DNA of 64,000 nt from Stichopus chloronotus (lineage: Eukaryota; Echinodermata; Holothuroidea; Aspidochirotida; Stichopodidae), in contig CM037830.1 in NCBI GenBank assembly GCA_021234535.1, positions 5,802,170 through 5,866,169 on the forward strand. The letters run 5' to 3'. The notes under the pieces were generated by a model. It had not been told where the DNA came from and made no database searches. It saw nothing but the letters and a program-made list of their open reading frames with translations. Both the position numbers and the translations under genes were made by a program. Shown here one piece after another: positions 1-11,842 of the stretch (its first letter is position 1; every line of letters starts with the position of its first letter).

Positions 1-877
1 GAACGGGTGATCGGACAAGAAAATATCAAGATTTGCATTTGGTTGGCCCTTTTTTCTTTTTGTCCTCTTCATCTTTTATAAGGATCACGTCTCACATGAT
101 TCTATATCCAGTATTGGCAATACCAGCTACAATGCACACTTTGAAACTTACTGGCAAATTTCCCTTCCTTTATAATTTTTAAATTACTAAAAGGAGGAAC
201 CTAAGTGAGAGACATGATGCAATACTGTTAAGCAGCAACTGAATGTTAACTTGAAATGCACAATTGCTAGGACACCGGCATGATATTAATTGGCAGTGCT
301 AGCAGGACTAACAGCTTTTATTAATTTTCTATTTACTCTATTAAGCTGAAATCAATATATTTAAAATTATTCAACATCTTTAAATTTCACATTCCTTCCA
401 CATAATCAGGCAGCATGCCTCTCCTGTAACAAAAGCATTAAAAAAAAAAGCATTAAAAAAAAAAACATAGTTTCCACAGACTTCCTAATGTCCAAAAGTT
501 TGTATCAAATTTTGCATTTCAATTGTCAACCTCTTTCAAAGTTCTACTTCCTGTCAACGACCACGTTTTCCAAACTTATTTCGTTCAAACAGGACACGTC
601 CAAATGGCAAGATGCAGAGGGGCCCGCTGAAAGGCTGAAAAGTGGCTACATCATATGTGCCACATTTCTCCAAAACTACACAGCCTACAGCCACTTGCAC
701 GCAAGAACTTGGCCAAATGCAGCAATGTGTAAGCACCATATTTCACAGCTAGCTAGAGATCTCACAAATAAGTAGAACTTGTTTTTCAATCTCATCAAGA
801 TGTCCAAAATACTTGCTTTTACCCATTGCAAAATAATGGGACACAAAATCAGCACGCTCATTTGAAGTCCTGATGCC
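1..877. other. 3' flank or 3' UTR of the RYBP-like gene, no coding sequence recognised
   Basis: This stretch lies just downstream of the minus-strand stop codon at 878 and probably holds the 3' UTR. A minus-strand AATAAA (TTTATT on the plus strand at 317-322) is a possible polyadenylation signal about 560 bases past the stop. Two A-rich tracts occur near 438-468. The short ORFs here have no recognisable protein features. Confidence 0.45.
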
Positions 878-1040
878 TCATTCGTCGATGTTATTGTTCA
901 GTGTGCCCTTTGGGAGGGGAGCTCCTTCTACAGATGTCTTTGGCGGTTTCTCCATGTACTCTGTGATGACGACGCGAACATTGTTCACCACAACCTCCGT
1001 CGCAACTGCTGAACTGCGGTCGACATTCTTTAGCCTGGGT
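878..1040 (-). CDS. RYBP: RYBP-like terminal exon, RING1B/CBX-binding region
   Basis: The exon starts [12 protein letters not shown], near-identical to the human RYBP block, continues with [18 protein letters not shown] (the predicted beta-hairpin docking on the RING1B C-terminal domain) and ends NNNIDE before the stop at 878. The tail after the hairpin is only about 25 residues, much shorter than in vertebrate RYBP. Confidence 0.95.
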
Positions 1041-4000
1041 CTGTAAGGAAAAAAGTAAATTTGAATAATTGTTTCATTTTGCAAATGGGTGAGTAGTCTC
1101 AAGGTCCACCACCCATATCATGAGTCATCGGTGCATCATCCTTAAATTCTTCCAATGTAAAGAAAATTGATAGCTTGTACAATATCCTGACAGAGAAAGA
1201 AAGCACAATTAGAGCACAACACAGTTGTTTGGGTTTGGGCAACCAAGCACAAAGCTGATTTTTCAATTTTGACTGCAGTGAAAAGACGAAAACAAATGGA
1301 TACTTTTAGTCCACTCAGAGTGTTGCAAGAACTTCAGTACTGAGATGAGACAGATACTGCCACTCACTTCCCTTTTGAAGGAAACAGCAATCATCTTAAA
1401 GTACTCCAAGCATGAAAGAGTTTGCCCACTGCAGATATTGTTCTCACCTGTTTTTCTTTATTCCTGACTTTTTGGAGCCAGCACTTTTTATGGACAATTT
1501 GGACTGATTTGGTGATTGTTTGGGTGGAATTATCTGTGGAGCCAACATCTGCTGGGCTTTCTGCTGTTCCACAACTTGAGCATTTAATCTTGGCTTCCTG
1601 CATAAGAGAAGAAGATATCATAACAATAACTTTTTATGCTAATTTTTTCATCAGAAATAAATTGTTTTAATTGGTCAGTTAAATGATGGACATTTTGGCC
1701 ACTGAAGTCCTCTTTTTCCTTCTGCAGTGTTGAAAAAACCTGCATATAGCCCCCTCCCCCCAACGGAGACCAAAAAATCTAAAACTGTAACAAACTTTAC
1801 AGCATTATTTAACTTGAACATCTAGGAGACTTAACTTTGATGAAAATTTAACAACACCAAAATTGTCCAAGATGACTGTGTACCAGTGACTTCGCAATAC
1901 ACGCAGTATGTGCTCCTTCGACCAGGTACGTCACTAAGGGTCAATCGCATTCACTAAACAACGTTCAGATTTAAAATACTGAATTTGAAAGTTCAGGATC
2001 GGGAAATTTGAAGACTCATAGAGGACTTTATACATTACTGTAACATTTTGATCATGGATGAACACTGGTGAGATTTGAATACTCTCTTCAATATAAAGTG
2101 TTAAGAGGGTAATGAAGCAGGGGTGAACCAATCAATGCAAACCATTACACAAACACAGACCTACTGACAGGGTAGCCATTTAACACCCGAAGGATGAGAG
2201 TGTATCACCCAGTCTTTAGTCACTTTACCAAACACTGGAAGGGGTGGAGGACTTGTTCAGCTCAGCAGTCCATTAGATGTAACGAGCACCTGAAGCTGAC
2301 AAGATCTATATCAGACAACAGAAACCCAAATAACTCTCCTAGCACCAATGCAAACACCTCTGCTGAACAAGACAATTCTGAATCCCCAGAAAATTTCATA
2401 CTGGTTCTACCGGGATATGATTCAGGGGAGCTACAGGTTACAAGACAGACAATCTAAACAACAAGCCAAACCTCCACCCAATCAGTAAAAACAAAAACTT
2501 ACGTTGCCTTAAAAAACAATACCATAAAATATATATCACCTTGTAGATGTTCCTTTCCTCACATCACAAATTTCACATTTAAACGCTTCAGCATTATTCC
2601 GATATGTACAGACACTGCAGTCCCAGTATCCAGCTTCCGGAGACCTGGTGGACCTCTTCCGTCTGACATTTAAAATAAAGTCAAGATGTTGAGCAACTTG
2701 CCTGACTCAAAGGAGACATATGCATAAAAATGTTGAGTGTTTGAAGAGCAAACAAGATGTGGCAGATGTTGACTCTAATATGACCTCTACAGAAGGTCAT
2801 GACCTCTAGAAAAGTTACAAGCATAAAATATACGTACAGTAGCTGCAGTACTACATGTCAAACATAAAAAAATTAGATGCGAATCGGTGGTCAAATGCAA
2901 GTCAGATACAAATCAGAAGTTCTAGTTGAGTCATCAAGGAAAACAGGCTTGATTGACCTAAATATGTACATTGCTTATCTTCTTGTAGAATACAATAAAC
3001 TTCAGTACTGCTTGAAATCAGTACAGTCAGCCAATAATAACCTTGATGCAACACCTTTGTATGGTCATGTACACATGTGTACATGTAGGTATTATTTCTT
3101 CATGATAGGGGAACAAGAAGACAAAATCTACCACAACTTAGGTCATAGATACTGTAGCATACAGAGAGAGAATACCGAGAGATTCGACCTAGACTATCGG
3201 AAACCAACAAATGACAAACTCAGAGATTTTAGCCAGCGGAGTGTTAGATTCAATTTATTGTTCCTTTCCCTCCACCCCACCCCCACCCTTTTTTTCTGTC
3301 TCTTTCCTTCATTAAAACTGTGTAAAAATTGCAGGGTATATTTCATGCTATAAAAATACAAAATAGACACAAATAAAATCTACTCTCAGACTTCAAAAAC
3401 TGTATGCAAATAACTACAAAAACCATAAGAAATTCTGACCTCCCTGAGTCCCCAGGTCTAACATTGAAATTACTGCAGTGTTGACAAGAATAAAGGTGTT
3501 TGTTGTAGCTTACTAGGGAAAGTGCCAAGGCAACCCCATTTTTAACATTTTATTCCAGGCTAGCAGCCAATAAAAGGCATACCGAAATTCTGTACTGCCA
3601 TAATTCACTTATCTAGGAATGCTATGTAACCTGACTTGCAGTTGCTACTTCAAGAATGCTAATATTGAACTGATGCAGAAAACACATGCAATTAGTCTTT
3701 TAGGCCACTTGATGCAGTATAGTAATGTAACTGAGCTGTTACATGTGTCATGTAGAAAAATAGTGCTACAGTACAAACTCCTACAAACAGAAATTTTTCA
3801 ATGAATCAGGAGAGAATTGGAGGACTTTTCCCTTCTTTTCTTTCACTAAGAAAGGTTCAAGAATCAAAATATAGCTAGCAAAGTATTCTTACTTTATTTG
3901 TTTCATGCATTGTCTTAATATTTCCTTAATGTGCAAGTTTAAAATGTGTGAAAGTGCTTAGTACAGAAAACATGTAAGTGTTCTCATGGGATGATGGCTC

Positions 4001-6943
4001 ATGCTGGCAAATTCCCCGGGATTTGAAGGTATGTCGTCTCAATGATGTGATGAGACTGTATCATCGAAAATGGTAATAAGTGGGGTTTCAGTTTAGTTTG
4101 ATTATTGAATTGAAGAAAAACAGAAAAATAACAAATTGGCAGTATCATAAAACTTAGAGATAATTGTAAAATATCAAAATTAAATGTGAAATAACAAATT
4201 TAATGTAAAAAGAATGAATACAATCATGACATATTGAAAGTAATTGTGGAATAATTGGGGGAAATATTGCTAAAAATCAAAGAACTAAACTGACTGAAAA
4301 ACCTTGCAAGTTACTGCTGAAGAGATTTTACTAACACCTTCAGGCCTCTCAGGCACACATCTATTCAGCTTATATGTATGTAAAGTGTGTTGAAAAAAAA
4401 ATGATTAGAATAATTGAACTATAATTATCAGGCATCCAATTTTACTCATTTTTTCTTCTTTTTTTTGTTTTGTTTTGTTTTTGAAATACTATCATGAGAC
4501 TACATCAATCATCAAGCTACTGACCACTGATGACCATATGAGCAAATCAATGAGTGTGTATCAGTGTATTCAGTACAATCTGCAGTCTAGCACAGATTTC
4601 AAAGAGAATAGACGGTAAGAATATGTGACCCTCATACCAAAATTCTGTGAATTTCTCACATGCTCTCAGTGATGGAATATGTTAAAATGAGTTCTACCAA
4701 TATTTTCCTCGTTGGAAATAAATTGAAAAATCAAGGCTATGAGGTGGAATACGTAGGCTACTACAAGAATCTAATGATGGAAGAATGAAAAGAAGTTGCC
4801 AAGGTAAATGAAATAACATAATATGACAAATAAAAAAGAGTTACAGGTATATTATGACAAATGAAACAAATTTACAGTGCTACAAGGGGTGAAATTGTAG
4901 CATGAAGGGTTCACAGAGGAATTCCATACATCAACGCCAAATGGGCATTAATATACTTACCGTACTAGACCAGTGACTAATGTAGTGTTCAAATGTTGGT
5001 TGCAGTTTGGAGTTTTTGTTGGGTTTTCTATGGTAAGTAGATGGAAACCTTACTAAAACAAACACAAAAACTGCTACACACATTTGCACTTGTGAAGCAG
5101 TTTTGACTATTTTGTGTAGGAAAATGAGATAAGACTCTGAATGTATCATTCAGCAGTCTTTGATTTTTCGATTATTTGCAATCTCCTGCAAATGGACAAC
5201 CTTTGCTCATCTGTTGACAATCAGTCCAATAGTCTGACTCTCTTAACTTGTTACTGTACATCAGCACAATTTTTACACTGTAAGGCCACAAGAATGAAAG
5301 TCATAAATCTGTATCTAATACATGCCTGCTCCAAAGGCTGAGGAATAAAATTTTTATTACTTAGAAAAGATTTCAGTGTTTTTCAAAATGCATGCATGGA
5401 AATCAATGTCATGATGTAGGCTACGCTTCTTGGTTTAACAATTCTCAACAATAACATTACATTGTGGAGATTTCAGCTCCAAATAATGTAGGCTAGATGT
5501 TAGAAATACTCTCACATTGAGTTGTGGATGAATGGAATGGCCTGAATGAGTGTGTTAGACATCACAACAATCCAACTAGTGCTACTGCTTTATAAGAACG
5601 CACTTGACAGGTATTTCCAGCAGTGTGAGAGATTCTGATTCCCGGGTCCGATTTTGGATTGTCAATTTGTCCACTCTTTCAGGGTCTTTTTAGCGGGACA
5701 TTGTCCTTTCTTACCCTTTTCTCACTAGACTACAACCTAAACCTAGTAGTCCTACTGTGTTATGCTGCCATGCTGTGTGTAAATGTAATGTCTTCCTCCA
5801 ATTCATTTGACACTTCCACCCTTATTCAATATATGTCCACTACATTTCAGTTCACACTTACATGTAAATAACGACCAAAGAAAAATAATAAAAAATGAAT
5901 GATGAAAAATGTTGCATATGTTTCCATTATTTTTGAGATGCTTATCTTCTGCATTATCATTTGTATGACTTACTTTGGACTTACGTTCAGCCACTTCTGA
6001 CAAACAAAATTGATAGCAAACTTTGCACCAATTATACATGAAACTACTCTTGCACAACCAACATTAAATATGTCCAGTCATACGGCTTAATACTGTTGAT
6101 AAAACTTCCATGGAATACTTTACTTGTAAGTTGTACATGTATCTATGTAGCATAGATGTATAAAACTTTGCGCATCTAACGTAAAAGCCTTGGCATTTCT
6201 AGTCACTGGAAATTCAAAATCCCTACAAATCTAATTAACTTGTTTTCTTAAGTCTAAAATTCAATTTACTAGTAATTTGATCCAATATGCGATGGATTGT
6301 GCCTCGAAATCTTTTTTTTTAACCAACCTTTACTTGAGTACCACGATACAATGTAAACCTGCCAAACTTCGCGCACCTCACTGTTAGCATGACAATCACT
6401 ACATATGAAGAGTGTTCTTTTAACAAATCCTGTGCCTAAACCTGCAGCAAAAACCTGTTAACAAGCTAGCAACAAGAATGGTGAGGAAAAATATCACTGA
6501 AGAGTCAAAATCATGATTTGAAAATTTGTAACATTCGGCAGAAACTGCGAATAGGGTGCTCTAGCCTAGCCTGCCTCTCCTATGCAAATGCATTACCCGG
6601 TAAGGTTGACTAATCGGGCAAGGGCGATTAAATAAAGAGTGCCGCAGCTTTCTTTTCCGTCATTTCAAGATATTGTTGTCAAAAAATTATCCAGCTACTT
6701 AGATCATCGAAATTTAGGGCTTATTTTTAGGGCTGCGCAATGTTTGGCAGTGCGCGAAGTTTGGTGTATACATGTACTATACAATGTGACATCCCGGAAA
6801 AACAAACACATAATTTTCGCGGAATGCCTACCTATTGAAATTTTCTTACGAGTCGTAAAAAAATTCGCGCTAGCACTCTAGTTTGTTATCTATCGCAAGG
6901 TCTCCATTGCTACTCACCCTCCAGGATATCTCTTGCCTTCCAT
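878..6943 (-). CDS. RYBP: RYBP/YAF2-family Polycomb (variant PRC1) subunit, complete, 4 coding exons
   Basis: CDS is complement(join(878..1040,1448..1597,2540..2662,6918..6943)), 462 nt, giving 153 residues. Seen: an N-terminal RanBP2-type zinc finger at residues 21-46 with W22 and cysteines C24, C27, C38 and C41, followed by the family signature [15 protein letters not shown] basic, Gln/Lys-rich linker spans residues 50-99. The C-terminal block starts [12 protein letters not shown] and continues with [14 protein letters not shown]. Known for the family: the C-terminal beta-hairpin binds RING1/RNF2 in competition with CBX proteins, stimulating H2AK119 ubiquitination, and the zinc finger binds ubiquitinated H2A. 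The protein acts in the nucleus. All three introns are phase 2 with GT-AG ends. Exon 1 is inferred from its ATG, strong GTGAGT donor and matching phase, so the first 9 residues are less certain than the rest. The protein is shorter than human YAF2 (about 180) and RYBP (about 228), and lacks the long Ser-rich tail. One invertebrate gene usually stands for both vertebrate paralogues. Confidence 0.93.
1448..1597 (-). CDS. RYBP: RYBP-like exon 3, linker
   Basis: The exon completes the Arg of TSTR and encodes [18 protein letters not shown], which matches the family's KPRINSQLVAQQVAQQ segment. A Pro/Ser/Lys-rich stretch ending in KKSGIKKN follows. The donor is GTGAGA. This is a likely disordered linker. 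Confidence 0.93.
2540..2662 (-). CDS. RYBP: RYBP-like exon 2, RanBP2-type zinc finger
   Basis: The exon encodes [18 protein letters not shown] and then the second cysteine pair in [14 protein letters not shown]. The W-x-C-x2-C-x10-C-x2-C pattern is intact, so zinc binding should be retained. The acceptor is ...GTCAG and the donor is GTGATA. Both ends are phase 2. Confidence 0.95.
2663..6917 (-). other. Intron 1 of the RYBP-like gene (4.3 kb), no other gene seen
   Basis: No internal coding exon with conserved sequence was recognised. A 158-codon plus-strand ORF at 2877-3353 has no domain-like pattern and is read as chance. Homopolymer tracts (for example near 4386 and 4450-4475) and simple A/T-rich sequence are present. 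Confidence 0.6.
6918..6943 (-). CDS. RYBP: RYBP-like coding exon 1 (start codon)
   Basis: The ATG at 6943-6941 begins MEGKRYPG and ends in a split GG| codon before a consensus GTGAGT donor. Joining it to exon 2 completes a Gly codon and leads straight into the basic RKRSTR segment before the zinc finger, as in RYBP, where a short basic N-terminus precedes the finger. It is inferred from phase and splice site only. Confidence 0.7.
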
Positions 6944-7570
6944 ACTCAGGACAAAACTAACAAATTGTGTGACGATTGTCTTCTTTGTTAGTATTTTTTG
7001 CAATAAAGAAGAGGCTAAGGAATAGACTCTTTTTAGGCCACCCGTCTATGTGCGTTTCAGCATCATGTCTGATCTACGTATGATGTATGAGGCTGAGAGT
7101 GTTATAAACATACTTAGTGCTGGGCAGAACATTGTCTGACTGTACCGGTGTACGTTACCGAAGGTCTGTACATGTCTTCCACGACCTGTACGTACGTGGT
7201 ATTATCAGCGTACACGTTCTATTCCTATAGCGTATATAAAGAATGATAACATCAGGTTTACCTTAAGTACATTTGGCACCTTCGGCCACAAGTCATCCCC
7301 CCTCAGATCAACTCCCCCCCCCTCCCCATTATTCTACACAGTTCCCTCAACTTAATCCACGGCAATAGCAAACTGAAACCAGCTGTGGAAGAAACGGCTG
7401 AAAGGGAAGACCTGTAGGTGGAAGGGAAGGCGAAGGAAAGGGGTGGCGTTAAGGCAGGGGAGGGGGTGGACTGAGTGAGGGTGAACTGAGTAACGAAAGA
7501 GAAGACTATCGGGAATTGCTAAAACCTACGGTAGCAGTGTCCATGAAAAAAGGATAGGTATAGTTGGGAT

Positions 7571-7771
7571 CAGTGGCATAGCCAGGATTTTTTGAACGGG
7601 GGGGGGGGGGGGGGGGAGGTCACGAACCTTTCCCGGAGGAACAACATAACTTTCTCCCCTCTATAGTTATGTATATTTAAAAAATAAAAAATTCCTGGGG
7701 GCACGACTTTATCGATGGGGACATATTCCCCTCGAGCCCACCCCCCCCCCCCCTCCGCAGCTACGCCACTG
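7571..7771. mobile_element. hAT-like MITE, 201 bp, with 8-bp target duplication
   Basis: The left end reads CAGTGGCATAGCCAGGAT. The right end reads CTACGCCACTG, whose reverse complement CAGTGGCGTAG matches the left end at 10 of 11 bases. The 8 bases before the element (GTTGGGAT, 7563-7570) and after it (GTTGGGAC, 7772-7779) match at 7 of 8 positions, as expected for a hAT target duplication. The interior carries a long G run near 7600 and a long C run near 7740 and no coding sequence. Assignment to hAT rests on CAG-type termini plus the 8-bp duplication. Confidence 0.82.
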
Positions 7772-8217
7772 GTTGGGACATAAGGCTACATCTGACACTG
7801 AGCTTTTTGCGTTTTATTTTTCCAAATAAGCACTGACCTTTGATCAAACAGGGAGAGGCATAAAATACACACTCATGAATATTATATGAGGGACGTCAAG
7901 ATAAGAAAAAAAAAAAAATGACAGCTTTCTGTATACTTGGTCACTTTCTGACTGAATTCCGCCATTGGCAGATCATTTTTGCTACAGTATGCACCCGATT
8001 TGAAAGAAGAAATTGCAAAACGTTGTATTATCTTTGATCTCGCAGATTAATACATTTGCATTCAGTTCCTAGTGGATTTTATATTTTTAATTAAAAAAAA
8101 ACTGATGCTCTAATTGTGATGCAGTTTAACGGGTATTCTTATTTCCATTCAGGATATCCTTACATGACCTCACAGAAATATTTCATACCCTTGAAAAATC
8201 AAGCAGTAACTCACCGG

Positions 8218-8590
8218 TCATCACCCCAGGCTACATAATTGGGTAAGGGATGAGCAAAATTCTCAATTGGTTCTGCTCTTTGATTGACGACTGAAAAGAT
8301 GCAGACTAGCTCATATTACACACCATACCTGCATATTTTGATACCACATGTGGTCCTTGTAGCAGGTAGGATGCTCACCAGAACATTCGAAGCAGGTGTT
8401 GTTATGTTCCGTTCTCTGTTACGAATGCAGTCGACCAGGGCTGGGGGATGAGTAATGCGCGTCCGTTGTGCGCACTACGGGATATGCGGTTCTTAAATAT
8501 GGATTATGTTTGCACAGAGAGTGGACTGTGGGGGGGGGGGGGGTCCAAGTAGTGGTTGAGAGAACTGGAACTGTCTGGGGCGATGGGTAC
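8218..8590 (+). repeat. Degraded third copy of the MITE-1 family
   Basis: The left part (CATCACCCCAGGCTACA, then AAAATTCTCAATTGGTTCTG, then AAAGATGCAGA) and the right part (GAACTGTCTGGGGCGATG) align in order with the two intact MITE-1 copies at 25357 and 47967. About 110 bases of extra sequence sit in the middle, and the outer TTAA ends are lost. It is an older copy with an insertion or a diverged centre. Confidence 0.6.
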
Positions 8591-10528
8591 TTGTCTCTTC
8601 TGTGTGATACCAGATAGCTGCAAAAGATATACCTTTCAATGTAACACATTTCAGTTTGAAAAATTATTTAACACAAAAGTATTGCCATGATGTCCTCGAA
8701 AAGTATGCACACGGTATAGGGCCTGTATTTAGAAAGCTATCTTGGAGTTTACTGAATGCATGAATCATTTTTGGTGTCCCTTCAGATCTCGAAATTAACG
8801 ACAATTTTAGCTCCAGTTAAAATATTATCCCGGATTTTTAGCCTACCCTCATTACGATAATGGCATTATGTCCATGTATTACTTTTGTCCGTCCATTGTT
8901 TAATTAAGCGGTAAAATTGAACGGCGCCCTCTTCATGGAGCAGATTTTTTTTATCCATGGACATTTAAAAAAATTATAGTTAGGTTATTTTTTTTTGTGA
9001 CACCTGTGACGAAGCGTAGATAGCCGTGATAAAAAAGGAAATTTCACTTTGCTTAAAATTGCCATTGTGGCCATTTAAGTAACTTGTTGTGATGACAAAA
9101 TAAGAAATAAGTCATTTGACAATATTCAGTATGCTTTCATAAAGGGTAAGTTTTACGAAAACAGACATTTTGGGCATTTTCACCAATAAACTCTTGAAAT
9201 TGTCAAAAGTCAGAAAAGACATTTTACCTAGATAAACTATCTCATTAAATTGACAAAATTCGGGGAGGAAAATTGTTATATTTGTCAAAACAACAACTTT
9301 CTTGAAAAAAGATACAATTTTTTAATTCTGACATTTTGTGCAGTTGTACTTTTCACAGCAACTGAAAACTTTCCAAATTTTGCCATTGTGATGGAAATGT
9401 TCTGTCTAAATGGCAATTTCTTAAATTTTACCTTTTAAAGAAGATAGTTTACTTCTTTTTTTTTTGCATATTTCTTGAACGCTTTTCAGAAATTTTTCAA
9501 GTACCAGGTGAGGTAACCTTAGACACAATACGGTGCAATATGTTGCATCTTTTAAATTACGTTTGTTTTCCCCAGAAATCCTACTGTAGTTTTCGGAAAA
9601 GTTACAAAAACAAAATTTTCCTTTCCAGGGATCACATTATCTCACTAAGTTTTGCTACAACTGTCAGACGCGGACCCAGACAGCTTGAAAGGGGGGGGGG
9701 GGTTGAACTAATTAGAGAAAGCGCGGTATTGTGGGAAGACTATGCGGAGTGCAACCATCGGTTGGCCCGGAGTGAGACAGTCGGAAATCGCAAAATCGTC
9801 ATCTTTCAGAGGGCGCTAAAAGCAGGTAATTATTGTAGCAACTCCCTGCTAAAAGTACACACGCTTATAAATTTCCATATACTCTTCATTTTTGTTCTCA
9901 GTCTTTGTCTTAGTGTCTTTCTCTTAAATTTTGTTTCGTCTCGTTTCGTCTTCCTTCTTTTGTTGTTCCATCTGTCCCGTGAAGGGAGGAGCGGCTACCC
10001 TCCTTGCCCCAATTGTTCAATCACTGTTCATGATTTATTGAAAGCTGAATGAATTCCCTTCAGTTTTTGATGACATTATTGTTCTAACAGGCCAATTTTG
10101 GTAATATCTCTGAAGTTTCATGCTAGCAGGACAATCTGCTTTCTCGGAGTGAGCTTCGAAAAAAAAAAAGCTTGTACAGGCTGTTGCTATTGACATATTC
10201 ATGTTCCTACCCTTTTGACGTTTGACATCATATCATTATAATACTATTAAAATATCATTAGCTCTAACTATGCACTGTATATTAAAACATGCTGTAGGGA
10301 AGGCAAGAGCACATTTGATGCTAGATTTGAATTGAACTTTTCCAGGACTTCCTTTTTTAGTATGACTTTTATTTGTGTTTTACTTTATTTTAAATCATCC
10401 AGGAATTTCTATTATTGTCGCTCTTAAAACATTTTTTCTTGGGAGGGGGGGTGGGGGGGAACGGACCTGCTTCCCACCCTGGTCGCGAGAGTTCTGATTT
10501 CAGTTTTCAACAAGCACAGGACTATGGT

Positions 10529-10777
10529 TTAAAGGGGCTTAATGAGTTGGTTCACAGAACTCATAACATTTTGTCACACCTTTTGAGTATTACTCACATG
10601 TTGATGGTACGTTACATTGTTCAAACTAAGAGATTCTTAATATCTTGCACAACTGAAGCAACAATCAATGATAGAGTAATTAAAGGGCACTTGAGGCTAA
10701 TTTGAAGTATTGGGGTGCAATGGTTTACTTCGAACACATCACTAAATAAAGGATATCAACTGAACGAGCCCCTTTAA
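10529..10777 (-). mobile_element. MITE-2 family copy, TTAA-flanked
   Basis: The ends are TTAA-AGGGGCTTAATGAGTTG and ATCAACTGAACGAGCCCCT-TTAA, which are inverted repeats of each other and match the termini at 19692-20066. Internal similarity is best when this copy is read in reverse: after GTTGATATC comes a TTAGTGATGTGTTCGAAG-like stretch. TTAA at both edges suggests a piggyBac-type target, although the first bases are AGGGG rather than the common CCC. Confidence 0.65.
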
Positions 10778-11842
10778 GCTGTAACATATAGCAGCTCCGA
10801 CTTATGCACAAAAGACCCTGACACCGCCTACCCATATATTTAAAAGGTATTGATTTTTAAATGTAAGAAAAAGGCAATCAATGTTTAACTATGTAGCCAG
10901 TGCATATGCTCGGAAAACAAGTATTCTGCATTGATTTTACAGCAAAGGGAAGGAAGGAAATAGTGCAATATGGATTAATAACATGGATCTGAGATTTCTC
11001 TTGAGCCCCTCCCCCCACCCACATCCCTTGTCCTTCCTTCCGCACTTGTCAAATATCACATGATGGTATGTTATCGCGGCGCCAACTTGACTTAAAGAGT
11101 GGGAACGGGTTCATACAAAAGCCTTTTTGTCTAGAAAATTCTGTCTCACTTCTCTCCCACAGAACAATGTTTTGGGAAATAATTCCAACACAAGTTGCGG
11201 TATAAAGTCTGGGCGGGCAATTTCCGATTTCTTGTTCATATATTGACGTTATTCACACCAAATGCTCGCGTTGCTTTTGGAGGGCCTATCGATTTTCAAT
11301 AATGAATCAATCTTCAAAATTTATGCAAAATCGATTTCGTATAATAAAGAAAATGTCAAAGTTATCGTTCTTCAGATGTTTTTGCTGAAATTGACCCAAT
11401 TAAACAGAAAGAGTCAAGGCTATTGATTACAAAATTTACAACAACAACAACAAAAAAATGACGAAACCGACTTTCGTAGTTACAAACAATTTTTTTACTT
11501 AAAAACTTTAAGCTACCACAAATTTAAACATTGGTAGAGAAAGAAAGTCGTTTCCATCCGAGTAATCGAGGTTGGTTTCTTCTGACAGCTTACGTTGCTG
11601 TACCTACAAAACTAATTTTTCTTGAAACCGCGTCATTAGCCAAACCGTAAGCAAGGAGCAACTGTGGCCTTGACCTTCCACATAAATTACTTTGCATGTT
11701 GCTGAAGCCGTGACTCAATGAATCTCCGTCATGTCAAGCTTGGAGTGATCAATATTTTGACCGTTTCCCTCTGTATTTACATTTTTTCACCTTCATGTGC
11801 ACCTACTGTTGAAACGGCTGACTTCTTATACGCCCCGAAATC

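Larger units (their letters stand above)
6944..11842. other. Divergent intergenic interval between the RYBP-like gene and the GPCR
   Basis: The two flanking genes point away from each other, so both promoters must lie here or in upstream non-coding exons. No TATA box or other element can be called with confidence. The interval holds a hAT-like MITE (7571-7771), a degraded MITE-1 copy (about 8218-8590), a TTAA MITE (10529-10777), and G- or C-runs near 7600, 7740, 8530, 9690 and 10442. The 170-codon ORF at 9540-10052 is low complexity and looks like chance. Confidence 0.55.

Noticed and set aside
2877..3353. 158-codon plus-strand ORF inside RYBP-like intron 1
   Set aside because: It has no domain pattern, is rich in Cys/Tyr/Phe as expected from AT-rich noise, and shows no splice context.
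9540..10052. 170-codon plus-strand ORF
   Set aside because: It crosses a G-run and low-complexity Phe/Leu/Ser sequence and contains a repeat fragment. No protein family is seen.
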